Positions 47,301 through 56,840 of a DNA stretch of 64,000 nucleotides are shown one piece after another. The stretch covers positions 39,843,335-39,907,334 of the forward strand of contig NC_083589.1 in assembly GCF_027579695.1 (NCBI RefSeq), in the 5' to 3' direction. Below the pieces are notes generated by a model that had not been told where the DNA came from, ran no database searches, and was given only the letters and a program-made list of their open reading frames with translations. Position 1 is the stretch's first letter, and each line of letters begins with the position of its first letter. Both the position numbers and the translations under genes were made by a program. The DNA is from Neoarius graeffei (Eukaryota > Chordata > Actinopteri > Siluriformes > Ariidae).

Positions 47301-50300
47301 CCTCTTCCCTCAGGCACCTCATCATCCAATGGCCCAGCCTCCTCCTCCTCCATAGACTGTGGTGACATCATGGCCAATGGCTCCGCCCCCAGCCTGCCCG
47401 CGATCTCTGGAGGAGGCAGCAGCAGTAAGGAGTACAACCGGCAGCTCACAGCTCTCAACTGCTCTGTGCGTGACTGGATCACCAAGCATGTGAATGACAA
47501 CCCGCTGTGCGACCTCAACCCCATCTTCCGTGACTACGAGAGGCACCTGGCCACCATCGAGAGCAAGTACGGCAGTGGCACAGCAGCAGGGGAGGAGCCG
47601 CAGCCAGGGAAACAGGCAAACGCCACCACAACCACACCACTGTCCTCCTCGAGCAGTAACGTTACACCGGCCGCTCCTGTTTTGTTCTCCAGCAAGAACA
47701 AGGACAGTGCTGCTCCTAAGAAAAGCTCCGTTCCTGCAGGCGTGACTTTCAACTTTGGCCAGAAGGTGGACAGCTCCGTGCTGAGCTCTGTCAAGTCCGC
47801 AGGAGCTTCCGAGGCTTTTGTTCCTTGCCGCTACGATCCTAAGATCTTTTCCACCCAAATTCTGTTCAGTGCAGAAAGCACAGACTCTTCTCCAGGCACC
47901 TTCTCTTTCACTGCAGCCAAGACTGAGGCAGCCAGCAACAGCCAAGCAGCAGGTACACACTTTGACAAATAGGGTCCTTCAGGTGCGGCGCAAAACTGTA
48001 CAGTGCCAGCTGTCAGTGAAGTGAAATATATTGTACTTGTGGGACAAAACCCAAACAGAGGCTTGATTTTACAGTAGAGATTCATACTGAAGCCGTATGA
48101 AGATGTTCACGAAAAGAAGTCCGCTTTGCAATCGATTTGTAATTTATTATTTTTCTCCCCCACACGGCGTCAGTAAGTGGAATTAATCAGCACGTGCTAT
48201 TCTGTTTTTGGTTAGGTTTAGAATTATTGTTTTTAATTTTATTTAATCAGAAATTTCGTGAATACAGTTTATTTTAAATTCTTAGATTATTTAAATATTT
48301 TATCGAGAGTATGTCTTTACTACTTAGCGTATGTCTGAGTATTTTAGATAATCGTGATAACTTTAAAACCAGATCAACTTAAAATCGTTGATAAAGTATG
48401 TTCTAATTTCAGGGGACGAAGTGTCAGTGGCACAACAGATAGGGATCCAGTATTTAGTGGTTCTGGTATGAGATTCGCCTGAAATTCTGGAGTGATGTGA
48501 GATCAGATTTGCCATATTTTTATATCTGATAGACTGCTTGTGCCATGAGCATGTATAAAATTGGCAGATCTTGTGTATGAATGTACAGATGGGTGGTGCG
48601 GTTGCATTCCCCTTAGAGGGAAGAGTGACTGCAAATCAGTTCTCTGGCTGATCGTCTTTATTCTGTGATGAAACATTTTTGTCCTGATGTCTTCCAGGGT
48701 GAACCCACCTCCATCCACAAGGGCTCACTGAATGGTCCGATCAGAGTTAAACTGATGCAGCTCACGTCCTATAGCCTTCACAGGCACCAGATCTCAGCCT
48801 AATCGAACACTTATGGGAGATGTTGTGCTGATGTATTAGACACGGCTCTCTATACACTAACTGAGGGAATATCTTTTGGAGGAATGGTGTTCATTACTCC
48901 GGTGCAGAACCAGAGACTTGAATCTGTGCCAAGGCTTACCGAGACTATTATGGTGATCCAACTACTTACTGACACCCTACTGCTGTCCCCCCCCCCCCCG
49001 CCTTTTATTTGTCACCTATAATGAGTAACCTTAAAGCATGCAAGTTTGTAGTCAAGAACAAGTCGAGAACTCAAAACCAGAGCTGTGATGCTGATGTTGT
49101 AATGGAAAAAAAAAAAAAAAGGACTGGTGCGTCCCTAACAGCAGCTCACTATATGTATATTTCACTGATTTATTTTCAGTAATTATATGAAAAGATAGCT
49201 GGCAGAATTGATTAACCAACCGATCTTTCATACAATTAAATAAAGCGTTAATAAGGTTTTCTTATTAATCATTAATTCTGTTTCTGCTGAGATGGCTGTC
49301 AGTGCCCCCATGGCAGTGAATTAAGCTTTAATAGTAATAGGCATTTCATCAAAGGCAAATTATACACAAGTTCTTCTCATGTGAGTCAGCCTTTATCCTG
49401 AAATAATGATCGTCTCCTAGCAGTGTTACGTTTTGCTAAATTAATGCAAGCATACCAAGAAAAACCCAGTAGAATGAATGCTCTTCATGGTTAAGCGTTT
49501 ATATTTTCTTGTCCTTCTCCATTGCAGATGAGAACGGAGCCGATGAAGAATCTGACGAGCCGCCAGTACCTGTAGTCCGAGAAATCAAGGAGAAAGATGC
49601 CTTCTACTCTAAAAAGTAGCTTAAAATTCACTTCTCTTTTTAATGCATCATTAGAATGAATTTGGTCTTTTTCTTTTTTAAAATGCATTATGTTGCTATA
49701 ATATTTGCTCCGTCTATGTATTATAGGTGCAAATTGTTCTATAAAAAGGAAAACGAGTTCAAGGAGAAAGGAGTCGGTACACTGCATTTGAAACTGGTTT
49801 CAGAGGGCAGGCTGCAGCTCCTGGTGCGCGCAGACACAAACCTGGGTAAAACACACTCCTGATCAAATAAACATGAGATCCTCTTCTTTAATTTAAGCAC
49901 TTGATGGAACAGTTTCCTTCCATCAGCAATAAAAATGGTTCCAGTACTTTTATTTCTCCATGAAAAATACAGACATGAATAGATAATGCCTGTATTTTCT
50001 GTAGCGGTTTCTCTCGTCTTTTTGGAGGAGGTCAGACTGAGAGACCCAGATTCAGATTAAATGTGAGGCATGTGACTGCTCTTAAAGAGGAAGAGTGATG
50101 TGAGGAGCAAGAAGGCTAAAAATGAAAAAGGCAGCTGGTGATTATAACTGAGGGAATAAGTCTGTGTGTGTGAGAGAGAGGGAGAGAAAACAGTATTTAT
50201 TTAGATAGAAAGTGAGTCATTCCCCCTGGTGGACATTAAAAGAAATGCAGTCATTTTTGGATCGCATGTCTACTTTTTCAGATATTCTTTCTCATCTCAT

Positions 50301-52719
50301 CTGTAGCCGCTTTATCCTTCTACAGGGTCACAGGCAAGCTGGAGCCTATCCCAGCTGACTACGGGCGAAAGGCGGGGTACACCCTGGACAAGTCGCCAGG
50401 TCATCACAGGGCTGACACATAGACACAGACAACCATTCACACTCACACCTACGGTCAATTTAGAGTCACCAGTTAACCTAACCTGCATGTCTTTGGACTG
50501 TGGGGGAAACCGGAGCACCCGGAGGAAACCCACGCGGACACGGGGAGAACATGCAAACTCCGCACAGAAAGGCCCTCGTCAGCCACGGGGCTCGAACCCG
50601 GACCTTCTTGCTGTGAGGCGACAGCGCTAACCACTACACCACCATGCCGCCAGATATTCTTATTATTACGCTAATATTTCCTTCTTAAGAAATCCTAGCT
50701 GACCATTAACCAGAGATTTTACCAACTAAATGCACAGCTGGACGGGGCAGTCGGACACTGCCAGAACACGAGTCTCGTTATACAGCATAGCCTAGCCTTC
50801 GTTCAAAGCTAATTATTACCAAATATATGACCATCCATCCATTATCTGTAGCCGCTTTATCCTGTTCTACAGGGTCGCAGGCAAGCTGGAGCCTATCCCA
50901 GCTGACTACGGGCGAAAGGCGGGGTACACCCTGGACAAGTCGCCAGGTCATCACAGGGCTGACACATAGACACAGACAACCATTCACGGACACGGGGAGA
51001 ACATGCAAACTCCACACAGAAAGGCCCTTGTCAGCTGCTGGGCTCAAACCCAGGACCTTCTTGCTGTGAGGCAACAGTGCTAACCACTACACCACCGTGC
51101 CACCAAATATATGACCTGTCCTACCAATTTAATGACCAAATTAAATATTCAGTCCAAAATAACAGGCATTCGGGCTGGTAGAAGGAATTTCACTCTGAGT
51201 ACTGCTTCAATATACCGTGAGTTGGCCTAGTGGTTAGCGTGTCCGCCTCTCGATCGGGAGATCGTGAGTTCTACTCACGGTCAGGTCATACCAAAGACCA
51301 TCATAAAAAATGGTACCTACTGCCGTCTGGCAAGGCACGCTGCAATACAGATGTGAGTGGGGAGTCAAACTCTAGCGGTTACCAGAGGACCAGCCCCCCA
51401 CTGTAACCCTAGCTATGTAATAGGCGAGAGGCTGAGGGCTACTAGCCTGGGCCCGCCCATCCTAAGCGTGATGCAACACGAGGGCCTGTTGTGAGCTTAG
51501 TCTGGCCAGGCAGGCTATCTACAGCTCTTCCAAGCTCCTGAAAAATCGGGAGCCAATCAACTTTGAGCATCTCCAACGGCCCTGGGTAGAGGCGTGTTCA
51601 AGGCACTGATGTAGTAGAACTGCGACCGGAAGCCATAGATTGTTTACAGAATCTATGCCGGAAGCGCTTCATTCACTAGAAACATTACGAACATGAAGCA
51701 GCGGCAAGCCTTTGACACAGCGGTAGATGCTGTATTGAAAGCATTCAACGGGAAGTTCTCATTGAAAACGGAGCAAAGAGCAGCCCTGGAGGTATTTATC
51801 TTCTTCCTGTTACTCAAGCAGTTTCCGTCGCGTCACATACGTCAGAGGAAAGAGTGATGTGATTGGTTTAAGCTTCGTCACAGCCTTTTCTGGCTTCGAC
51901 CAGTAGCAAACTGAGAAATTTCAGGGAGGCGGGTCAACCACGCGCTTTGGGAAACAGTTGGGCTTAATATCTTTGCCAGACCAAATGCTCGCAGAGCTTT
52001 GAAGTCGCGTTAGCCAGACTAGAGGGCTACGGAAACGGAGATCGGCGGTGCCCGATGCGCCACATAGTGTGGGAAGGACTTTGATTTGACTGCTTCAATA
52101 TATTCATTTCTTAAGGGGCAAAATTTTTTTCCCATCAAATGCCTGTGGATTTGAAGCGTTCTGCGTTCAGTTCCTCAACATCAGTCTGTCGAAGCACATG
52201 AACTGGACAAATTATACTTGTTTAATGTTCTGTAGGAAAAGAGCTCTCCCTGTGTGTAGCTTAAAAAGGTTTGTACGGTGACAGGTTTGTGGAATTTTAT
52301 TTAGATCCCATAGTTGAAGAAGAATATCGAATCTACTTGAATGTTTTGTTTGAGATTCTTTTTTTAATTAACAAGACAGTTGCTAAAAATAGATTCTAAA
52401 ATTGCGTCTTGCACATCCGCCTTGAAAATAAATCCGAAACAAAGAGTAGCTTTAAATTTAAACGGGATGCTCTAAATTAATATCGTCTTTGGCATGTCTA
52501 ATTGACCTCTTCTCTGTAGGTAACATCCTGTTGAATATCATGGTTCACTCCTCCATGCCGTGCTCACGGACAGGGAAAAACAACGTCATGGTGGTGTGCG
52601 TGCCAAATCCCCCAGTGGACGACAAGAACCCCAGCACTGCTGTCCCCATGCTGATTCGTGTTAAAACAGCAGAGGACGCTGACGAACTGCACAAACTTCT
52701 GCAGGAGAAGAAAGCGTGA
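35269..52719 (+). CDS. nup50: nup50: nuclear pore complex protein Nup50 (7 coding exons)
   Basis: Nup50 is a mobile FG nucleoporin on the nuclear side of the pore. It binds importin-alpha through its N-terminus and Ran through its C-terminus, and so speeds cargo release and importin recycling. Joining the seven exons gives 465 residues with all splice phases consistent. Residues 1-51 (MAKRIAEKELTDRN..., then AIKKAKRRN) are the importin-alpha-binding segment. Residues 156-200, including LNCSVRDWI and NPLCDL, are the NUP50-specific helical block. Three FG dipeptides lie near 80, 104 and 264, fewer than the five I recall in human. About 350-465 is the Ran-binding domain (DAFYSKKCKLFYKK, RADTNLGNIL, GKNNVMVVCVPNPP, LIRVKTAEDADELHK). 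The start is the first ATG after the 35258 acceptor and matches the vertebrate N-terminus. Confidence 0.96.
35691..37233 (+). pseudogene. Tc1-like transposase, disrupted
   Basis: The N-terminus MGQKRDLIDFEKSKIVRCLA and helix-turn-helix region run to about 35985. A frame change near 35990 then leads into DMAKVRKAEKRPPLS, which is cut by the MITE at 36045-36568 and resumes as KAHKIKRQDWAKKYLKT. The catalytic core is readable: LWSDEMRVTLDG for the first Asp, FMQDNAPSHA for the second. A second frameshift near 36990 separates it from CSPDLNPIENLW (third, acidic residue Glu) and the C-terminus GGYIGH. The protein cannot be made as it stands. Confidence 0.92.
36045..36568. mobile_element. PIF/Harbinger-like MITE (TAA target)
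   Basis: Inverted termini AGGCCTCTGCATGCT and, reversed, AGGCCAATTTATGCT share AGGCC...ATGCT. The 3-bp duplication TAA flanks it (36042-36044 and 36569-36571), matching the TWA preference of PIF/Harbinger. Removing it restores the S-K-A-H-K junction of the transposase frame, an internal check on the boundaries. The interior has repeated TCTGCGA/TCGCAGA motifs near both ends. Confidence 0.88.
37614..37791 (-). mobile_element. tRNA-derived SINE, third family
   Basis: Exact 16-bp duplication AGAAACAGACTGATTT at 37598-37613 and 37792-37807. On the minus strand the head GACTCAGGTGGATAAGG (A box) and GGTTCAATTCC (B box) precede a purine-rich body (GAGAGAGACGGGG) and an A-rich end. The B-box region in plus orientation reads GGAATTGAACCCGGGTCC. 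Confidence 0.9.
38048..38406 (+). mobile_element. SINE family S
   Basis: Flanked by GAGTCACTAGTGT at 38035-38047 and 38407-38419. Lacks one GTGAGTGTGAAT unit in the body. Confidence 0.94.
38681..39058 (+). mobile_element. SINE family S
   Basis: Flanked by GATTATTTGAT at 38670-38680 and 39059-39069. Full length, with head substitutions (GGGCAGCACAGTGG). Confidence 0.93.
39513..39734 (+). pseudogene. THAP-domain exon with one in-frame stop
   Basis: CVVLGCSNR opens a C2CH THAP signature: Cys codons at 39513 and 39528, FFRVP in the middle, RRERWLLNLS, then RVCSEH with Cys at 39696 and His at 39705, all in one frame. A TGA near 39600 interrupts it. The Cys-to-Cys spacing (55) is slightly longer than typical. 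THAP domains bind DNA and are found in P-element- and Kolobok-type transposases and in host factors derived from them. Confidence 0.75.
40043..40444 (-). pseudogene. Remnant of a transposon-borne protein N-terminus (YqaJ/SWIM-associated, tentative)
   Basis: An open frame of 133 codons within the THAP-bearing element, oriented towards it. It contains FPDISNYLVLQTSFYTAKK and LFFVCGWVKDLG. I associate the pattern NYLV...YT...YGLQLFVCGWVKD with fish transposon proteins that continue into a SWIM zinc finger and a YqaJ-like nuclease; this is family memory, not a search. Nothing downstream of the N-terminus survives. It may also be a processed first exon ending near 40110. Confidence 0.4.
40717..40987 (-). 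mobile_element. SINE family S relative, old and diverged
   Basis: The body block CATGTCTTTGGACTGTGGGG and the head ending CTACACCACCATGCCGTCC are clear. The 3' half is replaced by CTGGATGCCCTTCCTGCCGC, a different tail module. No duplication could be recognised. Confidence 0.75.
41740..43375 (-). mobile_element. DNA element family C, copy 3 (longest), with internal duplication
   Basis: Starts with the foldback CCCAGCTGGGAGGTCCGTATT ... GACCGACCTTAAGCTGG. It contains two successive versions of one about 450-bp unit (42304-42790 and 42833-43195), each with ACGAGAGCACCCGAAAGGGA-like text, TGTAGTCCCC and AAAACTCGCTTT. Ends AGCCAATCAGAGCGCAGGAT. The minus-strand acidic frame beginning MDSDND is partly present in both units (near 42765 and 43155). 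A family S SINE is inserted at 41919-42291. Confidence 0.7.
41919..42291 (+). mobile_element. SINE family S inserted in family C copy 3
   Basis: Exact 12-bp duplication AAATTCTAACAG at 41907-41918 and 42292-42303. The second internal unit of the host (42820) and the other copies show the empty site. Confidence 0.95.
43892..43975 (+). CDS. nup50: nup50 coding exon 2 (residues 24-51)
   Basis: Acceptor TCTTCAATTAG (43891), donor GAG|GTAATC. 84 bases, phase 0 to 0. Encodes AGTFSVASEEVMKNRAIKKA then KRRNLGTE. The basic KKAKRR cluster is the NLS-like importin-alpha-binding motif. Confidence 0.96.
44341..44539 (+). CDS. nup50: nup50 coding exon 3 (residues 52-118)
   Basis: Acceptor TTTTTGCCTCAG (44340), donor ACCG|GTGAGG. 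199 bases, phase 0 in and phase 1 out. Encodes GESGGAFKSFIGFSL and a Gly/Ser/Ala/Phe-rich stretch with FG dipeptides in SAFGNG and NFGGF, the start of the disordered FG region. Confidence 0.95.
45138..46702. mobile_element. hAT-like element in nup50 intron 4
   Basis: The ends CAGGGCTCTACGTTAAC and, reversed, CAGGGCTCGACATTAAC are good inverted repeats of hAT type (CAGGG). The interior edges share GGTTGCCCATTCGGGCAACC-type hairpin text, which recurs as GTTGCCCAATCGGGCAAGC near 46605. An 8-bp duplication is not evident, possibly through mutation. A second element fills most of the interior. Confidence 0.75.
45339..46388. mobile_element. TIR element nested in the hAT-like element
   Basis: The termini TTCAGTCCCCCCAGGATTTC and, reversed, TTCAGACCCTCCAGGATTTC lie next to TA on both sides (45337-45338 and 46389-46390). 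Subterminal regions are rich in TTGCGA/TTGCGG motifs on both sides (for example near 45425-45500 and 46260-46370), which look like repeated transposase-binding sites. No coding sequence recognised. Confidence 0.78.
47314..47952 (+). CDS. nup50: nup50 coding exon 4 (residues 118-331)
   Basis: Acceptor CTCTTCCCTCAG (47313), donor GCAG|GTACAC. 639 bases, phase 1 to 1. Encodes the low-complexity Ser/Ala/Gly region, the conserved block QLTALNCSVRDWITKHV, and a Ser/Thr-rich linker with one FG (TFNFGQKVDSSVL). Open frames read on the opposite strand here are shadows caused by GC bias. Confidence 0.95.
48700..48990 (+). mobile_element. Old Tc1-like transposase C-terminal remnant
   Basis: Within nup50 intron 4 (47953-49527). 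CACCAGATCTCAGCCTAATC followed by GAACACTTATGGGAGATG decodes as an eroded PDLNPIEHLWE catalytic motif. GAGGGAATATCTTTTGGAGG and GAATGGTGTTCATTACTCC continue as REYLLEEW-like text with stops. The rest of the element is not visible. Confidence 0.6.
49528..49615 (+). CDS. nup50: nup50 coding exon 5 (residues 331-360)
   Basis: Acceptor TTCTCCATTGCAG (49527), donor AAAAA|GTAGCT, a weak but GT-containing site. 88 bases, phase 1 in and phase 2 out. Encodes an acidic run (DENGADEESDEPP) and the beginning of the Ran-binding domain (EIKEKDAFYSKK). Confidence 0.94.
49727..49845 (+). CDS. nup50: nup50 coding exon 6 (residues 360-400)
   Basis: Acceptor TGTATTATAG (49726), donor CCTGG|GTAAAA. 119 bases, phase 2 in and phase 1 out. 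Encodes CKLFYKKENEFKEKGVGTLH, then LVRADTNLG, core strands of the Ran-binding PH-like fold. Intron 5 between this and the preceding exon is only 111 bp. Confidence 0.95.
50290..50650 (-). mobile_element. SINE family S
   Basis: Flanked by CAGATATTCTT at 50279-50289 and 50651-50661, in nup50 intron 6 as numbered from the exons given here. Confidence 0.94.
50833..51102 (-). mobile_element. SINE family S with internal deletion
   Basis: Exact 14-bp duplication CCAAATATATGACC at 50819-50832 and 51103-51116. The body jumps from CAACCATTCACG to GACACGGGGAG, losing about 100 bp. Confidence 0.94.
51215..52088 (+). mobile_element. tRNA-derived SINE (family T), split by a DNA element
   Basis: Exact 14-bp duplication ACTGCTTCAATATA at 51201-51214 and 52089-52102. 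The head GTTGGCCTAGTGGTTAGCGT (A box) and GTGAGTTCTACTC (B-box-like) is tRNA-like. The body includes CTGTAACCCTAGCTATGTAA. It resumes after the insertion as GGAAACGGAGATCGGCGGTG and ends GTGTGGGAAGGACTTTG. The 5S-like module seen in the copy at 57281 is absent here. Confidence 0.92.
51443..52021 (+). mobile_element. Non-autonomous DNA element with 9-bp TSD and RecQ-like exon
   Basis: Flanked by GAGGGCTAC at 51434-51442 and 52022-52030. The family T copy at 57281 provides the empty site (GAGGGCTATGGAAACGG). The termini TAGCCTGGG and, reversed, TAGTCTGGC are short inverted repeats. At 51693 the frame MKQRQAFDTAVDAVLKAFNG continues as FSLKTEQRAALE and meets GGTATTT, a donor-like site. The LK.EQ..AL pattern resembles the Q-motif region of RecQ-type helicases. 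Superfamily not determined. Confidence 0.82.
52520..52719 (+). CDS. nup50: nup50 coding exon 7 (residues 400-465, stop)
   Basis: Acceptor CTTCTCTGTAG (52519), stop TGA at 52717-52719. Encodes NILLNIMVHSSMPCSRTGKN and the conserved end LIRVKTAEDADELHKLLQEKK plus A. It completes the Ran-binding domain. Confidence 0.96.
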
Positions 52720-53775
52720 GCTCCCTCCTCCCTTTTACAGACTCCCCGCCCCCTCCTTAATAACGTACATCTTGTATTGCCTGAATGTGGTTTGCACGGC
52801 ATCGCACACATCATACACACCTGACTCGTGGTTATCTTTGTCCATTTGAGCAGTCTTCACCCGCATGCCAGCACACACCCTTCGTGAGCATTGGCAACAC
52901 ATCGGTTCAGATACTGTGAAAAACTTTACAGAAATGCTGGTTGAATTTGGTGGTTGTTTTTGAACTTAACAGAACATAACATACTGAATAACAGTCCGTA
53001 CTGGTTACACGCTAAAGTGAAGTGAAGATACAGGCTGTAACACGCCTGCATTCTGAACATTCCATCAGATTTTCATTTTGCTGCTATTATTAAACCGATA
53101 GAGTGAAGCTGAGGAACTCTTTTTATTCATCTATGAATGTGTGCAGATTAAATAAATTAGATTTAAAATATGAATTGGAGTTCAGCTTTGTACTTGCACC
53201 TTCCTGATAAAAAGGGAAGTTCATTTCGGGGGGAATGAAAAAGTATTTGACTGGCTTAATGCCTCCTCTTCTCAGAAAGAGAATAAACATGTATGGGAAA
53301 TTTATAAACTACAAAGAAACCTTTATTTTCTTAAAATTTAAAAAAAAAAATTTTTTTTTTTGCCAATTATTTGATTGGAAGCATGCAGGCATCTAGATGT
53401 TAATGTTTAAAGCTCATTTGAGGCCTGAATAAAGTATTTGTTTTTATGTTCTGCTCGAGGTGTTTGCTGTAGTTGATATTTATTCTGAACGAGTTCTCTG
53501 CTCCTGTAGAGTGCTTTGTGTAAACGAGTCCTGTAAACTTCTGTCCATAAACAGCAAAACAACATTATTAAGACAAGTAATGATCTTCCTAGTGCATCTG
53601 TCTTAAGTGGATCTTGGTTAAAGTTGTTTTTATGGTTTTAATTGGTTGTTTTTTTTATTTTTTTCTAAGTGACCTTTGTAACGCCTTCGAACACAAGGCA
53701 TGCATTCAACAGCACCAAATACATTTTGTAGCTTTGTTAACTGGCAAATAAATCGAGCTGAAAAATATTTCAAGT
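52720..53775 (+). other. nup50: nup50 3' UTR with several poly(A) signals
   Basis: AT-rich sequence without insertions of known repeats, consistent with a transcribed UTR. AATAAA occurs at about 53151, 53282 and 53747-53752. The last lies just before a downstream GT-rich stretch (TTGTGTTGCTGTG) and may mark the distal end. Which signal is used cannot be read from the sequence. Confidence 0.55.
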
Positions 53776-53960
53776 TTTCTTTGTCACAAAGTTGTGTTGC
53801 TGTGCACCAGTAGCTTGTTGCTGCCTTTTTAAAAATGTGGTATGATGATCCAAAACTCCTGGCACCCTCTGAAATGGAAGCTGTGTATCAGTAACTGTGA
53901 CATGTTTCAACAAGTAAGATTAGTTTCATTTGTGTACACTTTTTAGGGAGAGAATGTTCA

Positions 53961-53990
<30 letters not shown>
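53961..53990 (+). repeat. (CTTG)n microsatellite
   Basis: About seven CTTG units. Confidence 0.93.
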
Positions 53991-53991
<1 letters not shown>

Positions 53992-54116
53992 TTATGCCTA
54001 AGGATTGGAACGCTGTGCTGAAGAGGCTGGATGGTACTTCAGCCAGCTCCATGCTGGCGTCTCGATTTTATACCCCAGGACTAACCACTAAATGCCTTGA
54101 GAAGCAAAATGCAATA

Positions 54117-55711
54117 CAACCCCGATTCCAAAAAAGTTGGGACAAATTGTAAATAAAAACGGAATGCAATAATTTACAAATCTCAAAAACTGATATTGTA
54201 TTCACAGTAGAACATAGACAACATATCAGATGTCGAAAGTGAGATATTTTGAAATTTCATGCCAAATATTGGCTCATTTGAAATTTCATGACAGCAACAA
54301 ATCTCAAAAAAGTTGGTACAGGGGCAATAAGAGGCTGGAAAAGTTAAAGGTACAAAAAAGGAACAGCTGGAGGACCAAATTGCAACTCATTAGGTCAATT
54401 GGCAATAGGTCATTAACATGACTGGGTATAAAAAGAGCATCTTGGAGTGGCAGCGGCTCTCAGAAGTAAAGATGGGAAGAGGATCACCAATCCCCCTAAT
54501 TCTGCGCCGACAAATAGTGGAGCAATATCAGAAAGGAGTTCGACAGTGTAAAATTGCAAAGAGTTTGAACATATCATCATCTACAGTGCATAATATCATC
54601 AAAAGATTCAGATAATCTGGAAGAATCTCTGCGTAAGGGTCAAGGCCGGAAAACCATACTGGGTGCCCGTGATCTTCGGGCCCTTAGACGGCACTGCATC
54701 ACATACAGGCATGCTTCTGTATTGGAAATCACAAAATGGGCTCAGGAATATTTCCAGAGAACATTATCTGTGAACACAATTCACCGTGCCATCCGCCGTC
54801 GCCAGCTAAAACTCTATAGTTCAAAGAAGAAGCCGTATCTAAACATGATCCAGAAGCGCAGACGTCTTCTCTGGGCCAAGGCTCATTTAAAATGGACTGT
54901 GGCCAAGTGGAAAACTGTTCTGTGGTCAGACGAATCAAAATTTGAAGTTCTTTATGGAAATCAGGGACGCCGTGTCATTCGGACTAAAGAGGAGAAGGAC
55001 GACCCAAGTTGTTATCAGCGCTCAGTTCAGAAGCCTGCATCTCTGATGGTATGGGGTTGCATTAGTGCGTGTGGCACGGGCAGCTTACACATCTGGAAAG
55101 ACACCATCAATGCTGAAAGGTATATCCAGGTTCTGAGCAACATATGCTCCCATCCAGATGATGTCTCTTTCAGGGAAGACCTTGCATTTTCCAACATGAC
55201 AATGCCAAACCACACACTGCATCAATTACAGCATCATGGCTGCGTAGAAGAAGGGTCCGGGTACTGAACTGGCCAGCCTGCAGTCCAGATCTTTCACCCA
55301 TAGAAAACATTTGGCGCATCATAAAACGGAAGATACGACAAAAAACACCTAAGACAGTTGAGCAGCTAGAATCCTACATTAGACAAGAATGGGTTAACAT
55401 TCCTATCCCTAAACTTGAGCAACTTGTCTCCTCAGTCCCCAGACGTTTACAGACTGTTGTAAAGAGAAAAGGGGATGTCTCACAGTGGTAAACATGGCCT
55501 TGTCCCAACTTTTTTGAGATGTGTTGTTGTCATGAAATTTAAAATCACCTAATTTTTCTCTTTAAATGATACATTTTCTCAGTTTAAACATTTGATATGT
55601 CATCTATGTTCTATTCTGAATAAAAAATGGAATTTTGAAACTTCCACATCATTGCATTCCGTTTTTATTTACAATTTGTACTTTGTCCCAACTTTTTTGG
55701 AATCGGGGTTG
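54117..55711 (+). mobile_element. Tc1-like transposon, complete but inactivated
   Basis: The ends CAACCCCGATTCCAAAAAAG and, reversed, CAACCCCGATTCCAAAAAAG are identical over this stretch, with TA outside both (54115-54116 and 55712-55713). Inner inverted sequence (AAATTGTAAATAAAAACGGAATGCAAT and its complement near 55650) extends the terminal repeats. Confidence 0.95.
54472..55490 (+). pseudogene. Tc1-like transposase, frameshifted
   Basis: Starts MGRGSPIPLILRRQIVEQYQ with a helix-turn-helix ([20 protein letters not shown]), then meets a stop at 54613-54615. The frame shifts and resumes near 54722 as [10 protein letters not shown], with the first Asp in [11 protein letters not shown] and [12 protein letters not shown] following. 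A further frameshift near 55190 breaks the second Asp region (MTMPNH for the DNAKPH motif). CSPDLSPIENIWRI with the Glu lies in another frame near 55285. The last codon before the stop is Trp near 55490. Confidence 0.92.
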
Positions 55712-56840
55712 TACATTGTTCTCCAAGTTTGATTAAAAAAGTGCGACCTGGAACAAGTAATCATAGTTTTATGTAGGATGACTTGGATGGAAATTTATCA
55801 GTACTTGGTTTAGTTTTTCAGTATATTGTTGGTACGTTAATTATATTGTACATTTGAATAAATTCCTGTGATTAATTTACTGGTAAATCAAATCGAGTTT
55901 TTAATAAACTATATATAGACAGACAAAGCTTGAGCTGAAACACGATCTGGACTTTTGTCAAGACTTAATGACTGGAATATTTTCTTCATCTTATTTAACC
56001 TTTGTTTCTTTCTTTTATTAACTCGTAGCTGATGGATTCTCATTAGGTCTTAAAATACAATATTTTTAAAAAGCCTGCTGTATTTTAACACTTGCCAATT
56101 TGTATGCAGGGAACCTTTGAACTCGGCCGCCGAAGATGCCGTCGATGATGCAAACAGGCATCATTAGAACGGTCCGCTTTTGAAAGCAGGTCTCTGATAA
56201 GAGCTCCATAGCAAAACTAATGACTCGATGTTGCTTGATGTTTCACACACATTAAAAAATTGTGCTAATTCTGACAGATAGTTTAGTTGACGCTGTATAC
56301 GCTGCTCGTCAGTCAGCTGAAATGAACACACTTTACTCCAAATGTACACCAGGAAAAGTTTGATTTGCACTCAAGCTATGAGATGAATGAAGTTAACAAG
56401 AAGGAGATCCTTATAGCTCCCAGTTTAACACTGTACAAGCTTCATGCACTTGTAATTAAACAATAGCATGAGTCAACATTTAAAACCTCCTGGATATGAG
56501 ACAAGGAGAGATGATATTTGGTCCCAGTGCTGGTGCATTTATATATCGCCAGACTTTTCTTTTTAACATGAGAACTTTTGGTTGATATAAATTTTCATGG
56601 GATAAACACAGGTCAGTCTTTATGATTACAGCAGCAGTTCTTGGGTACAAATCTACAGAACTCTACAGTTTCCAGCTGAGATCCACTGAAAAAGGGAGAG
56701 CCTTGGGCATAAACTGTTTTTGGGATGCACAAATATTTAGATCATTGCTAAATGGCACAAGCACAAACACACATATCACTCAGAATGAGCTTAACTTTAT
56801 AAGCCTTTTGGTTATGAGTTTAACTCCATGTATTAAAAGA
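55712..56840. other. No gene recognised
   Basis: AT-rich sequence downstream of nup50, with no splice-bounded exon or repeat that I can name. Confidence 0.4.

Noticed and set aside
47322..47960. 212-codon open frame on the minus strand
   Set aside because: It is the shadow of the GC-rich nup50 coding exon on the plus strand and has no domain of its own.
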